Below, piece by piece: positions 34,615 to 46,028 of a stretch of 64,000 bases of DNA; position 1 is the stretch's first letter, and each line of letters opens with the position of its first letter. The position numbers were made by a program, and so were the translations under genes. Source of the stretch: Valencia hispanica (lineage: Eukaryota > Chordata > Actinopteri > Cyprinodontiformes > Valenciidae). The stretch lies in NCBI GenBank assembly GCA_963556495.2, contig OY747716.1:17000540-17064539 (forward strand), given 5' to 3'. A model generated the notes under the pieces. It was not told the origin of the DNA. It did not search any database and worked only from the letters and a program-made list of their open reading frames with translations.

Positions 34615-37367
34615 ATGATACATTTTTGACTCAATTATTGCATTAATACCATGAAGTTGGGATGTTCATCTTCTTGCCTTGTTTCAAACAGGTTTTCCCT
34701 AAAAGGTTACAGGGAGAAAATTATTCAGCTGTACCTGCCTTCCCTGGATGCCTCAAGGAGCTTGTCTTTTGTCTAACATTGTCAAGGATCAAAGGAGGGA
34801 AAACAATGCAAGGGCACAGAGCCTGAGCCTTTGAAAGTTCAAATCACCTCCTCTCTCTCTTTCCAAGCAGAAGCAAACAGCTTTGATTCCAGGTGCAAAT
34901 AGGGCCAAGCATTTTTTTTCTTTTTTTCTTTTTTTGCGATATCTTAACAAGGAAAGCCTTACTAATTTAATAACAGCGTCAGACATAATGAGACCAGTGG
35001 CCTATCCCCTGGAAATCAATTATGTTATGTATTTTTTCTTTTCCTTTTTTCTTTTCTCTGTCCTGTGGAGGTAGAATAAACTCAGTTTTCATTCAAGATT
35101 TTTTTTCTGCTACCGTAGAATTACATTTCAACCCACAATAAGTGTTGTGTTCATCCCACTCTACCACCGCCACCCCTGCCTTCTCCTCACCTGGCCTGGA
35201 AATAGGAGTTCAGGGAATTGATAAGACTCACAGGCAAAGCTGGAGGAATGTGAGAAGGAACGGAGGTTGGTATTGGTGTTGGGGGAAATGTAAAATGGCA
35301 GCCATGGGGGAACGGTATCAGCTTCAATTATGACGGGCAGTGAAGCGCTGCTCGGAGGCAGATGAGCTGGAAGCCAACCGCTGTGGAGAAGTCAGAGGCT
35401 GATAGCTGATAATCCCTGGGATGAACTGGGACAAACCAGTCACAGATGGAACCCTCCCGTCCCGTCGTGGTCAGGTGCTACTCTGTCTTCTAGTGTGGTT
35501 GCAATAGGAATATGTGGCGTGGATATGCAGCAAATAGTGAAGTGAAGAAAGCATATTTCTTTTAATGAAATGTGACGTCCTGAGTCTTGGTGAAACAGAT
35601 TCTTAAAGCTTTAAAGAAAATCACTTCGTTGCAGCTCTACTAAATAATGCTACATTATTTATTTTGAATGCCTCGACTGGCTTCCTGATAGTGAAATGCC
35701 TTTCTAACCTCAAAAACTTTCTAGAGTGGATGAGATGATAACAGCTTGAAGTTGTGGAACTTTAAAGTGGAAACCCAGTGGTGTTTCATCTTGCACCAGC
35801 TGCTCAACAACAACAACAAAAGGCGGCAATGTTGGGAAGAACTGAATTTCTACTACAGGAGTTCACAAAAATATGAAGTTTTAAGGAAGTGCACATCACC
35901 TGTGATTTTCACATGGTGTGTGTTTGGGTCAATTACATCGCGTGAGGTATCAGACCCAACAACCAGGATGGCCAGAAGGGAAGATTTAAGATGATCAGCT
36001 GGCTTATCTAATATGGCTGAAATGTGATTTTGAAGTATTCTGACATATATTGAGAACCATTTTGATTTACACCAATAAACCTGCGATGTGGAGCGAGAAT
36101 TTAAGTTTGAAGGAGTTCAACCTCAGTTGCTTGAGATATAGTTTGACATGATTCCCTGGCAGTGATAGACGCTACCATGGATGATGAATCAAACAGTGAC
36201 AAGGACATTGGTTCAGCACATGAACTGGTTAAAATCTATTCATAATGCTGTTTATATTTTCCCATCTGATTGGGTTTCGTGCTGTTTAGCCACCTACTGC
36301 ATTAAGCCATATTCTTCTTCTTAACTATTTATGTGCCATGCCAATTTACTTTGCAAATTCACACAAATCTATACTATTATACACAACAGACTAAATAAAT
36401 AATAAAATAATTTCTTCCTCTGACTACAGAGGTTTTTTTTTACCTTCCTTCTTGCATCTGGTTTTGACTGAAATGATGACAATAGTATAGGCTGTACTGC
36501 AGGTACTAGTAGAACCTCTCAAATCTATCAGCTCATCAACCAGGCCATGCCCTCTTTAGAAAATCTTGGCTTGACAAAATTGATTAAGGATCTATTTCAA
36601 ACACTGCTTCCAAAACAGAATCCATGCAGTGTTCTCAGGAACGGCTGTCGTTTGGCTGCAGACATACAGAACACACAAAAAACACCAGTGAAGGACTTTG
36701 CTTAAGAATATATGACAGAGGAGGGCAAAACTAAGAGAAATAAAAACAGTCGATATGCGTAATAGAACTCGTCTGCTTCGTCACCAGACATGTGATCTTG
36801 GAAGTGTGTTCTTTAAAGCGTAGACATTTTTTAAATAACAACTTACATCCAAATATACATGGGCCAGCTTCAGATTTTCCCAGAGTGATAACCTTATATG
36901 GAGTCATAATACTTATACGGAACTGTATAACATGATCTAATTTATTTTATTTAATACAAAATATCCTCCAATATTCCTTATAACAGTATTACCGTAATAG
37001 GAGTGATGGGTAGTACTCCTTTGATTTCTTTTTAACCATGTTTGTTGGTGTTTGTCGAGACCGGAAATTTTTCCAAACAACTGATTTTGTCTTTGTTGTG
37101 AATGGGGGATAAGTGTAGTAGCATTGTATTCGTCCTGCTGATTGGCAGAGCGAAGCAACGTGAAGGGGAGGGGCAGTGCTGTGTTACTTTATGATCCATC
37201 TCTTGCTTCTTCTTAAAATTAGTTTAAACTATAACATTTTACAGATTTCAAAACTGTATTTAAAAAAAAACAACTTTGCGTTCCTTGATGCAGATAATTA
37301 GCTAAAGTCTGAAACAAAAGAGCAAAACAAACTGAGCTACGTTTTTTGTGGATTTGACAAACTATGG
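34615..37367. other. unassigned noncoding DNA
   Basis: No gene is recognised. T-rich and C/T-rich tracts occur at 34840-34940 and 35030-35060. 35330-35480 is GC-richer. The largest open frame is 82 codons and unrecognised. Confidence 0.5.
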
Positions 37368-37375
37368 GTGCATTC

Positions 37376-38457
37376 CAGAGGTAAAAGTAACTTGTACTTG
37401 TACTTGTACTTTTAAGAGTATTTTTTTCATGTGTGTAATTTTACTGATACTCGAGTACAATATACATAATGTAATCTACTTCGCTAGTTTTAAAATCATA
37501 AATCGCTACTAAATACGCAAACAATTTGTACCTCCAGGTGACCATACTTTCATCCACATCTTTGTAGCCAATAAGGTCGTCCGATCACAATTAATTGGCG
37601 CCAATTAAGGTAAGACACCAGCAGTTACATGTTTCTCGAGATAGCATACGTATACAGCGCAGCAAAGAAGCGCGGCGGAGAAGCCAAAATGGAGACAGAA
37701 GACAACACTGAACAGTGAAAATGATGGAGAAAAGACAGAGTACCCATGTCCGTACCTGGAGGATTTTTTTCATGTACAGAGGGACAAAAGGAGACAGCGT
37801 TCAGATGCACTGCAAACTTTGTTTGACCTCAGCGTCTTATCTAAAAAAAAATACATTGTGGTAAGATGTTTTAAAACTGTACTTGTATGATGTTGCTTTC
37901 TTATTTTTCACGTGTGTTAAGTTTATTCGTTTGGCTGAGATAAGTCTGCAAAGATATTGGTTAGCCTGGGAGCTAGCTAACGTGCGCTCTTGGGTGAAAG
38001 CATTATTTAATTCTAATTTTTAGAAATGTTTTCTAAATATTGGCTAGTATGACACTTACCTTCCTGTTGTTCACAGTGTATTGGGAAAAGTTTACTGTTC
38101 AATGCAGGTTCAAAAACATTTTTGTAATTCTTTAAGAACATTTCTGCTTTATGTCTACGTTTCTTTACAAAACAATTTCCTTCGGGCAATTTATCAATAC
38201 ATTGTTCATCTGAGCAATGTGCTTTGAACGTAAATATTTTACACAGGTAAATTGCTGTTGATGCTATTGATGACGTAATAAAACATCCAACAGTTAAAAA
38301 GTAAGTAATACTCTGAGTAGTTTTTGAGAAGGGTACTTTGTACATTTACTTAAGTATTTTTTTTAACACCAGTACTTTTACTTGTAAATGGGTCAAATTT
38401 AAGCAATGTAACAGTACTTGTACTTGTGTAAAATCTTCAGTACTCTTTCCACCTCTG
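37376..38457 (+). mobile_element. hAT element with perfect 8-bp TSD
   Basis: Ends are CAGAGGTAAAAGTAAC and, inverted on the right, CAGAGGTGGAAAGAGTAC, with many TACTTGTA subterminal repeats on both sides. The flanks GTGCATTC at 37368-37375 and 38458-38465 are identical 8-bp target duplications. The interior holds a coding remnant at about 37690-37860, including GDSVQMHCKLCLTSAS, where C-x2-C (codons at 37811-37822) suggests half of a BED finger. The 1082-bp copy lacks a catalytic domain. Confidence 0.85.
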
Positions 38458-39074
38458 GTGCATTCACACCAGCCCTGTTTAGTCCGCTTCAATCAAACTA
38501 ATTTGTTTGCTCAGAAAGTTCGGTTCATATGGGGAGGTGTGAATGTGCACTTGAACTCTGATGCGGACCAAAAAACCTAACTCTGGTCTACCAAAAAAAT
38601 CTATGGCTCGTCTTGGTTGAAGTGAACTCTGGCGCAGATTTGATTGCATATGTAAATTCCAAGTGGGTCGGGGGCGACCCTCCAAAAGCAGGAAGCCGAC
38701 TATGCAGCAGGGCATTCTGGGTAAATGCAATACAAAACAACCGCACGACAACTCTGCCTCATTTTCTGCTCGTGCTGAGCCCATTGCCTCAAAGTATTTG
38801 TCTGGAACATTAGCCAAAGACAACAGAGCAATCCCATAACCGCTAAAACCCGATGCCCCTCCATGTTTATTTACATTTCATGGAACAGAAAGTGTCCCTG
38901 CGTTGATTGCCTCTATCTGCAGCGCCATCACAGGCGAGGAGGTAAATGTTCCAAAGGTTTGGTTCGTTTGACAAAGTACGGTGGGAATGCGAACCGTAGC
39001 AGCTAAAAGAAGCCACAATGTTGCAGCTTTGGTCCCCAATTGAACCGAGTCTACCGGCCTATCAGGTGTGAAAA
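38458..39074 (+). mobile_element. MITE family A, copy 1
   Basis: A ~610-bp repeat opening GTGCATTCACACC and closing AGGTGTGAAAAC, an imperfect inverted end. A second copy at 55075-55665, in the same orientation, shares many blocks, for example GCATTCTGGGTAAAT / GCGTTCTGGGTAAAT, AATCCCATAACCGCTAA-type sequence and GATGCCCCTCCATGTTT. A hAT element (37376-38457) inserted into its left tip. No transposase is recognised; a minus-strand frame shared with copy 2 reads LSLANVPDKY. Confidence 0.7.
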
Positions 39075-40300
39075 CAACCTACATCTAAAGTGAGTTGAAT
39101 TGCATTTTAGCACAATGTCTGGGTAGCAACTTCAGGCATAGAAAACCATCAAGTAAAGAGTTTGAAACCAAAAATAGCTGCATTTACTGGGGGTATGTTC
39201 AGCTCTTAATTAAAACAATTAACCTAGGGATATTATTTTTTATTTTCACAACCATAGATTTTTTTAAATCGATCTAAATAGTTTTAAAATGCAAATGTAC
39301 CTTTTGGGGATCTTTGATATATTTAATTTGTCCTTTTTCACTCGAACATTCTATATGATATGTTTTTGGGAGAGGTTCATGTTAGATTTCCACCATTTCT
39401 GTCCATCTATGATGCCTCCACATAGAACATTATTTTGGGTCTGTGTTTGGGCAGCAGTTGCTGAGCAGGGAAAAACCTGTTTCAAATTTGCACAGTCGTC
39501 AGTGGTAATGCACTGTGTTACCACCTTCTGTCAGTGAAAATGAAGGATATCCAGGTCACAACTGACAGTCTGTCACCCAAGGAAAAACAGGAAGTGGATG
39601 CATCCAAATCTGCTTTGCCTGCCTTGCTGAGGCGCGTCTGTGCTGAGCTAAGACATGACTCCTTGGGTCCATTAGCAAGTTTCAGGAAACTGTTTATTTT
39701 ACTCCTTTTGTTGTTGTTGGAACTGAAACCTCGCCGGGTCTTAAAGTAAGAAGCTTGATCAGGAATAAATGAACACTCAGGCTGCCTGTGGCCACAAAAT
39801 AAAAATAATGTTACAAAAAAACAATAATAATAATAACAGCCTGGTGCCAAACAACGGCAGAAAATGTTGTTTGGTTGTAGCACTTTGTGATAAGAGCTGT
39901 TTCAACTCTTTGTCCAGCAGTTGTGTTCCTGATAAGGAGAAAAGCTTTGAGCTTCTTTGGGTTGCCATGAGGTGATAATGAGAGGAGATACTCACTCTTT
40001 GAAACGAGCGCTTATATTCTTGTGATGCGGCGCCACTTGCACTTTAAAATAATGTTTATTGATGGAAGAAGTGCAATTTTTATGAAGTTATAAAAACACA
40101 TGACAGGTGTAATCTAAGAAAGTTAAAGTAATAAAAACTTGCTTCCAACAACAACACTAGGTCAAATGTCATTAATAGGAACTGATTTCACATTTCTAGA
40201 TGTTATGTTTATTGTTTGGCTATAATGTATGAATGCACCAATTGCAGCGTCATGTCTTGATTAGCTACATTTCCCTTTTTTTATATTGGCAAACTACAAA
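39075..40300. other. unassigned noncoding DNA
   Basis: No gene is recognised. A short AAT repeat is at 39820-39835. The overlapping open frames near 39518-39995 have no recognised domain. Confidence 0.5.
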
Positions 40301-40647
40301 CCCATACTCAGAGCCGGATTAAATAAATGGACTACACTAGGCAGGCTGTATTTTGTGGGCCCCCCTCCATCTATTTATGAATTGAAATCTGAAACTTACC
40401 AAAGTTACTAATCAAAGTTAATTCACATTTTACATAGCCTAGTCTTTGGTTGCAGGTTGGTTGTTTGTATGCCAAAATAAGTCGTGTTGTATATTAAACA
40501 GTCTATCATACTATTTTTGGATATTCATTATTTATACATCATTACACAGCTCTATTAAATGCTATTAAATTATCCTTATATTATCCATTGGGAGTGTCCT
40601 TGTTAAGGCAGTAGTACCAGGAAATAACCAATAGGTGTCAGTAAATT

Positions 40648-40778
40648 ATGTAAACAGAGCAAATAAGATCAATCTTATTTGCTCTGTTTACATTTAATCA
40701 ACACATTTAATTGAGATTTTCTGCAAAATGCAATAGCTTACAACATTTATAAATCCAAATTAAATGTGTTGATTAAAT
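40648..40778. repeat. two adjacent long inverted repeats
   Basis: Hairpin 1: 22-base arms ATGTAAACAGAGCAAATAAG plus AT (40648-40669) and their exact complement (40672-40693) with a 2-base loop. Hairpin 2: 21-base arms beginning ATTTAATCAACACATTTAAT (40692-40712) and their exact complement (40758-40778), 45 bases apart. Both pairs are perfect as read. Such perfect arms in an otherwise old element point to recent formation, for example by template switching during replication or repair. Confidence 0.85.
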
Positions 40779-40997
40779 TGAATAGTTAAATAAGAACCAG
40801 GCGTTCAGTTTTTTTTCTGTTACTGTTGCTCTCCGTTTAGTTTTTACTCGTTTCAACAAAGAAAATGATCTTTCTCCTGAACAGTTTGAAATCCGTAATG
40901 TCAGATAAATGCGAAGGCAAATGTCCACATTAGGGAAAGCATCCCTCAAGCCTAGCTCTAGGATCTTCTTGTACATGGCTGGCTGCTGTTCTTCCAT
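40773..40997 (-). pseudogene. hAT transposase dimerisation-region remnant
   Basis: The 74-codon frame contains LGLRDAFPNVDICLRIYLTL, RISNCSGERSFSLLKRVKTK and RRATVTEKKLNAWFLFNYSI. The pattern FPN(V/I)...LRI.LT.(P)....SGERSFS.LK..K...R..(M)...L.... is the C-terminal region of hAT transposases, used for dimerisation, found also in domesticated ZMYM-type proteins. The catalytic domain and BED finger are missing from the copy. It lies in its expected place near the right side of a minus-strand hAT. Confidence 0.8.
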
Positions 40998-41304
40998 CAG
41001 TTTGTCCTTCTGTGACGGCGCTGATGTTGACGGCTAAACAGCATCTTCTGCCGCTTCTACGGGCCGTGTCTCCGGGCCTGGCTCTGCCTCTGCTGACTCG
41101 AGCAGGTTCACAGCTGTCGGACGAGTGCCCGACAGAAACTTCTGTAAAGCCCCCTGCTTTTGTTCCTCTTCATGTTTTTTATTTTATTTTAACGTTTTGC
41201 CGCAACTGAAAGCATCTTGAATGTTAGCCTACTCAAAAAACGACCTGCCTGCTAGCCTTGTTGTCCCGCTCTGACCTCTGACCGCCGCTGACGTCCTGGA
41301 CGTC

Positions 41305-41392
41305 CATAGACTGTATAATGGGGACGTCACGTCCCCTCAGGCTGGCTGGCGTTAATGTGACGTAATGTAACAGTCTGTGGTTAACATAAATA
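41305..41392. mobile_element. short MITE with ATAGACTGTATAA ends
   Basis: CCATAGACTGTATAATGGGG with ACGTCACGTC on the left and AACAGTCTGTGGTTAAC on the right form an imperfect inverted repeat (CCATAGACTGT / AACCACAGACTGT). It is about 90 bp and resembles the MITE end at 27114-27254. It lies within the hAT at 40309-41572. Confidence 0.45.
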
Positions 41393-41580
41393 TCGTCACT
41401 ATTTTTAGTTAATTAATAAATATTTAAATAAATTGTAGATAGGACCTTTGTACATTTTTATTTTATTTTATTACATTTTTATTTATTTATTTTTGTCCCT
41501 CTGTCTGGGCCCCATCCCGCCAATCGGGCCCTAGGCATGTGCCTAGTTTGCCTTTGCGTTAATCCGGGTCTGCCCATACT

Positions 41581-41899
41581 GTATAGGGAGCCTAAGTCAC
41601 GCCCATCTGGTTCTGGTCCAGGGATCACCCACTGTCAAAAAAAAGAAAATAGAAAGAGTCAATGGGGAGATAAAAGTTATTTTCTGATCCTGTTTGAAAT
41701 GTTCCATGAATTTAACAAATGATGTCCGTGAATTTTAAAGACCCATTTTGATGCTGAGAAAGCGCTAATTTTTGACAGGCGTAAAAGTTACTTTAGGTTT
41801 TGTGTAAAAACACGTAGTGGACTACAACTGAAGAAGAAGGAGAGAAATGGCCGTTGAAAGCGAACTTCGCATCCTTCTTCCAGGATGAAAGAAAGAGCA
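41581..41899. other. unassigned noncoding DNA
   Basis: No recognised gene. The left part of the Tc1 copy below may extend into 41780-41899 in an eroded form. Confidence 0.4.
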
Positions 41900-42850
41900 T
41901 TAAACATGAAGAAAACCACTGTAAATCTGGCCATGTGGAAAGGCTGCCATAGAATTGAGACTTGGATGAAGGTTCACCTACCAGCAGGACAACGACCCTA
42001 AACAATAAGCCAGAGTAACAATGGAGGGTTTACATCAAACCATATTCATTTATTAGTCAAAGTCCAGACCTAAGGCAAATTGAAAATGGGCTCTAATGCC
42101 TGATTCACACAGACTACGGAACGGATGCGGCCCGGTGTCCATCCAGAAGCCGGAGGGACTGCCAATCACACCGACTGCGGTGCGTGTGCTGAAGGTCTGC
42201 AGAAATGTTTAGCAATACTTTGCAAAACAGTAATGATTAGAAATTTGACATAATACGTTCAAAGATATACTTGTAAAGATAACGTGAACAATCATACACT
42301 GTGAATAGATATCCCTGTCATAAGTAATAAAACAAAAAGCTGGGGGAAAAAAGCAACATTGGTTTTATTTTGAAATATACCGGATGCACCTCACTGGGAC
42401 ATGTCTTACTTCCTGTCTGGCTTAAGTAATTTCTGTAATTTAATACAAATTCACATGCGGCGTCTGGAAAAAAAAACTCCATGCGTAAACTTTCCGGAGC
42501 TCCGGATCTGCAATGCAGCCTATGAGAATGCTCTAGAATGGACTCAGTGGTTTTTTTGGTCTTTGCGGATGTGGTCGGAGTCCGGACCACATCCGTTCCG
42601 TACTCTGTGTAAATCAGGCTTTTGAATAAAAAATGTATGTTCGTACACGTGCAAAGGTTGTAGACATATGTTTGAAATGTGCAGCTGTAAAAATATTGAA
42701 ACATCGTTCCATAAAGTATTGACTCAGGGGGCTGAAGGCAGATGCACACCACATTTGTCGGATTTTTGTTTAGTAGAAAAGTCTGAGAAGCATGCATCCT
42801 TTTTCTTCTATTTCATATGTATGCACTACATTAAGTGGTCTATCACTGAA
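41900..42850 (+). mobile_element. Tc1/mariner copy split by a MITE
   Basis: Left piece (to 42097): GGTTCACCTACCAGCAGGAC and AACGACCCTAAACAATAAGC, then CAAAGTCCAGACCTAAGGCA, match the sense transposase catalytic block QQDND-PK... and SPDL(N)PIEN as recalled for this family, with stops. Right piece (42626-42850): AAAGTATTGACTCAGGGGGC, CAAATGCACAC-like sequence and AATTAAGTGGTCTATCAC-like sequence match the family's end. Between them lies another element (42098-42622). The D-N pair in QDND is one of the three catalytic residues of the DDE family. Confidence 0.65.
42098..42622. mobile_element. MITE within Tc1 (GCCTGATTCACAC ends)
   Basis: The left end GCCTGATTCACACAGACTAC and GGAACGGATGCGG match, in inverted form, the right end AAGCCTGATTTACACAGAGT and ACGGAACGGATGTGG. 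Length about 525 bp. No transposase is recognised. The open frames here (159 codons on the minus strand at 42318-42797) run across the MITE and Tc1 pieces and are therefore not a gene. Confidence 0.7.
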
Positions 42851-44282
42851 TGACATTTTGTGCTTGTAACATGGAAAAAATATGGAAATACATCAGGTGT
42901 ATGAAGATGTTTGCAGTGCACTGGGTGAGAGCATTCTGAGCTATCAAACCTATTAAGAAAAACACGCAAATATGTCAGTTTAAATTAAAGCTCAGTTCAC
43001 GCTGGGAAAATGTGCACACGCAGACTGCTTTAACAACCTACTTGCTTAAATTGTTGTATTACAGACAGTCCAATGCAAACATCTTCGGGACTTCTTTTTG
43101 CATCATTTTGTGTGTGTTTGTAGGTGGCTGTGCGTGTGCGTGTTTGTGTATGCATCCGTTTGCAGGAGAGAGTTAGAGCTACATGGGGAGTGTGAGTATT
43201 GTCATAGAGAGCCGAGGCGCCTCATCAGAACACAGATGCGGCCTGATTAAGGGCGAGCACGGCAATGACAGAACTGCATTAGTGTGATGTATGTGTTGTT
43301 AGCCAGCAAGCAGCTAATTCCAAATTTAACACCTGATTCACACAATGCAGTCACACCTGAGTGCAAGCCAAGATTTACTACCCTTGTCAGACCGCTGATG
43401 GCTTTTATAAGTAATTTTTCGGACTCCCCGGATTCATTCTCTCTCTTCGTCTTTGGTAATGAATTATGATTCTGGGTAAAGATTCAGCTTAAAAGCAAAA
43501 TTATCCTCATTTGGAAACTGGGTTGGAGTCAGTGAGTCACTTCGCTGGAGGAAAGCCCCTTCCCCACTCCTTACAGTGCAGAGGCAGAGACCAATGCTTT
43601 AAAAGACAAATTTCTCTTGGTTCCAGCTATTGCTGAATGCAGCAGGCCTAATTATACACGTTTTACACCTCCAGTCTAACCCACTGATAAAGTTTTTTTT
43701 TGGAGGTGGATCTGTACACTGATTTGAAAACAACTTTTCCCCAATGAACAGCACCTACATGGATAGATTACAGATGAAAGCTTATTACCGGTGAGTCATA
43801 ATTTCAGGCCACAGTGAAGGCAAACATCTAAGATACAACAGGCGTTCATCAGAACATCTTGTGATCTTGTTCCATCCGCCTTTCACAAACCTCCCAATCT
43901 GTCTAGTGGCACGTTTTCTCCCTACTTCATGTTGTCATAAACTTTGCCTTTTGTCTCTTCGCTGTCTTGTGGTGTTTATAGTATCGTTGCACTCCAGACT
44001 GCTGGTGGGTACTCATGAATAAGAACATAGACATGTGGCTTTATGTTGTTTCCTTAAGTGGACTTGTTGGAGCAGACTTCTGATCATACAAACACAGCTT
44101 CCATATATAAGTTGCCTCAATGTGAAACCCATAATCCTGATCTTTAAAAATGTTATGTCACAGCAATCAATACCTGCACTTTTTTAGCTCTCTTCAGATT
44201 TGATGAATGCAAAGGTCTAGCCTCTCAATTCTGATTGATTCTGATCATTTGTGTGAAATTAACCAATTGAAACTCAAAATGC
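42851..44282. other. unassigned noncoding DNA with candidate CNE
   Basis: No gene is recognised. About 43195-43420 (around AGCCGAGGCGCCTCATCAGA and GCAGCTAATTCCAAATTTAA) has the texture of conserved noncoding DNA. A GT-rich stretch is at 43108-43156. Confidence 0.5.
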
Positions 44283-44863
44283 CTTAAAGGGGACATATTA
44301 TACAAATGTCACCTGTCACTCCTTTCGTGTTGCCATTTTGATCTCTCCTGCCTCTGTAACACTTCAAACATGAACAAAAACCGTCTATCCATTTTTGGCA
44401 AATTTGTGCTGTCGGAAACCTTGTGCCTTAAGGTAACGTAACCGCCCTCACCTGTCAAACCCCACCCACCAATTCTAATTCCACGTCATTCTCATGTGTT
44501 TCAAACCCGAAGCCTAGTAAAACCTTTTATACTTTTCTGTCGGCAAGTTTGCACCACACGCACACGTATTGACTAAGACATTTTCCTTTTCTACTTCTCC
44601 GTTGGTGTGTCAGTGTTACAAAGCAATTCCCCACCAGGACAGCAAGAGGTGTAGACCTTTTCTGGCAGGTCTGCCTACCATTGCAGTGGAATCTCTGGTT
44701 GACGACAGTTTAATTACTTAAGCTTGTAAGCTCATTTTCACACAAGGAGCAATGGCCGACAGAGAGTGGGTTTTGATTGGGCTGGAAAGCTTTGTACTGG
44801 AAGTGCAACTCATACAATACTCTAAAAATGCATGTAAAACAAACAAACACAGCGGTCTGTTTT

Positions 44864-45446
44864 TGTCATGTTTTAAGGTTAAGGGAGGACCCAAAAGCAG
44901 CAAAATCCCAAAAGATGATTTAATAACAAAAACACAAGGAAGGGGAACTTACAAAACTCAGAAGGATCAAAAGGCAGCAAACGGGGAAACAGGAACCAGA
45001 GAGGGAAGAATGACGGACGAACCAGCGAGTTGTGACTGAAAGAGGACCGTATTTATACTGAGGGAGGAGAGTGAAGGGTGAAGCAGAGAAGGAGCAGGAC
45101 CAATTAAGGGAAGCGGTTGCAGCTGAGAGGGAGTGAGCAGGTGGAAGTGATTAGCTGGGACAGGAGGTGACTGGCTAGGAGACAGAAGACTCTAAAGAAA
45201 CTAAAAGGATACTTAAGAAACTAAGAGAACTCTAAGGGAAACGTAAGGACACACTGGAGAACAGAAGGAGGAATAAAATATAACCACTGGGACTAATGAA
45301 GGATAAGTATGAACTTGGGGAAAAGAGATTAACACAAACAACTGCAACCCAACACAAGACCACCAGAGGGAGACAAAAAACAACTAAAACATAATAGAAC
45401 TAAATAAGGAAAATTAACAAAACACAAACACCCAGGAACCATGACA
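44864..45446 (-). mobile_element. solo LTR with GTTTT duplication
   Basis: The segment begins TGTCATG and ends CATGACA and is flanked by GTTTT on both sides (44859-44863 and 45447-45451), a 5-bp duplication. On the minus strand it has a TATA box (TATAAATA, complement of 45050-45057) and, about 120 bp on, ATTAAA (complement of 44929-44934) as a polyadenylation signal. This is the order U3-R-U5 of a minus-strand LTR retrotransposon left after recombination between its two LTRs. The superfamily (gypsy or endogenous retrovirus) cannot be told from the LTR. CCACCAGAGGGAG at 45361 resembles a CTCF core. Confidence 0.85.
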
Positions 45447-45809
45447 GTTTTGTTGTTCTCTACTGTTCAAAATCGCCAATAGATTAGATTAGACCAGATT
45501 AGATCAACTGACCTTGCAGTATAAAGCATCTAGGGCCCAAAAGCTGCTTTGTCTAATAATTACATCCACTATAGAGAACCTATCTGGTGGAATGATCTCG
45601 GGCTGATGTTGGGCCGACCAATCACAGACATGCGCTCTCCGTTACGTTTGATGGATTGTTATAAAATTGGGCTCTACTCAGTGCGTCCTGGCACTTGCGC
45701 CATTGGATAATGGCGTCCCATGTCTCCGCACCTTCGCAGACGGAGAAGTATAAACTAGGGTTAACAGGATGGGGGGGGGGGGGTGGTCTGCAACCGCTAA
45801 TTTGAGTGA

Positions 45810-45891
45810 CAGCGCCCTCTAAACAGCTCATTCTGAAAGGGACTGAAATTCAGCGCCCTCTAAACAGCTCATTCTGAAAGGGACTGAAATT
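45810..45891. repeat. perfect 41-bp tandem duplication
   Basis: The unit CAGCGCCCTCTAAACAGCTC plus 21 further bases is present twice without a difference (45810-45850, 45851-45891). This implies a recent duplication in this lineage or a polymorphic indel. Confidence 0.95.
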
Positions 45892-46028
45892 GTCAAGAAT
45901 TGAGCTGGGGAGATTGCTTTATGTGAGAGTGATTTTATGGGGGGGGAAAAAAACCTTCATTAACATTTTTTGCACAGACCATCGACCTATAACTTGTTTA
46001 AGAAGAAGCATAATATGTTCCCTTTAAG

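Larger units (their letters stand above)
40309..41572 (-). mobile_element. hAT element with perfect 8-bp TSD and hairpins
   Basis: Ends are CAGAGCCGGATTAAATAA and, inverted, CAGACCCGGATTAACGC. Flanks CCCATACT at 40301-40308 and 41573-41580 are identical 8-bp duplications. The minus strand holds a transposase C-terminal remnant (40773-40997). Two large hairpins lie at 40648-40693 and 40692-40778. A second small MITE (41305-41390) sits inside. At 1264 bp it is an internally deleted copy. Confidence 0.85.
44283..46028. mobile_element. MITE with CTTAAAGGGGACATATTAT ends
   Basis: CTTAAAGGGGACATATTAT at 44283-44301 and ATAATATGTTCCCTTTAAG at 46010-46028 are inverted copies with one mismatch. This is the common fish repeat that starts TTAAAGGGGACATATTATG. 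It is interrupted by a solo LTR (44864-45446), so the MITE itself is about 1.16 kb. It contains a 14-base G run at 45769-45783 and a perfect 41-bp tandem duplication at 45810-45891. Class and transposase source are unknown. Confidence 0.75.

Noticed and set aside
40648..40693. 22-bp hairpin considered as a microRNA precursor
   Set aside because: A 2-base loop and perfect stem are not typical of animal microRNA precursors; a replication or repair origin fits better.
42318..42797. 159-codon open frame on the minus strand
   Set aside because: It crosses the junction of a MITE and a Tc1 copy, antisense to the Tc1, and shows no domain; not a gene.
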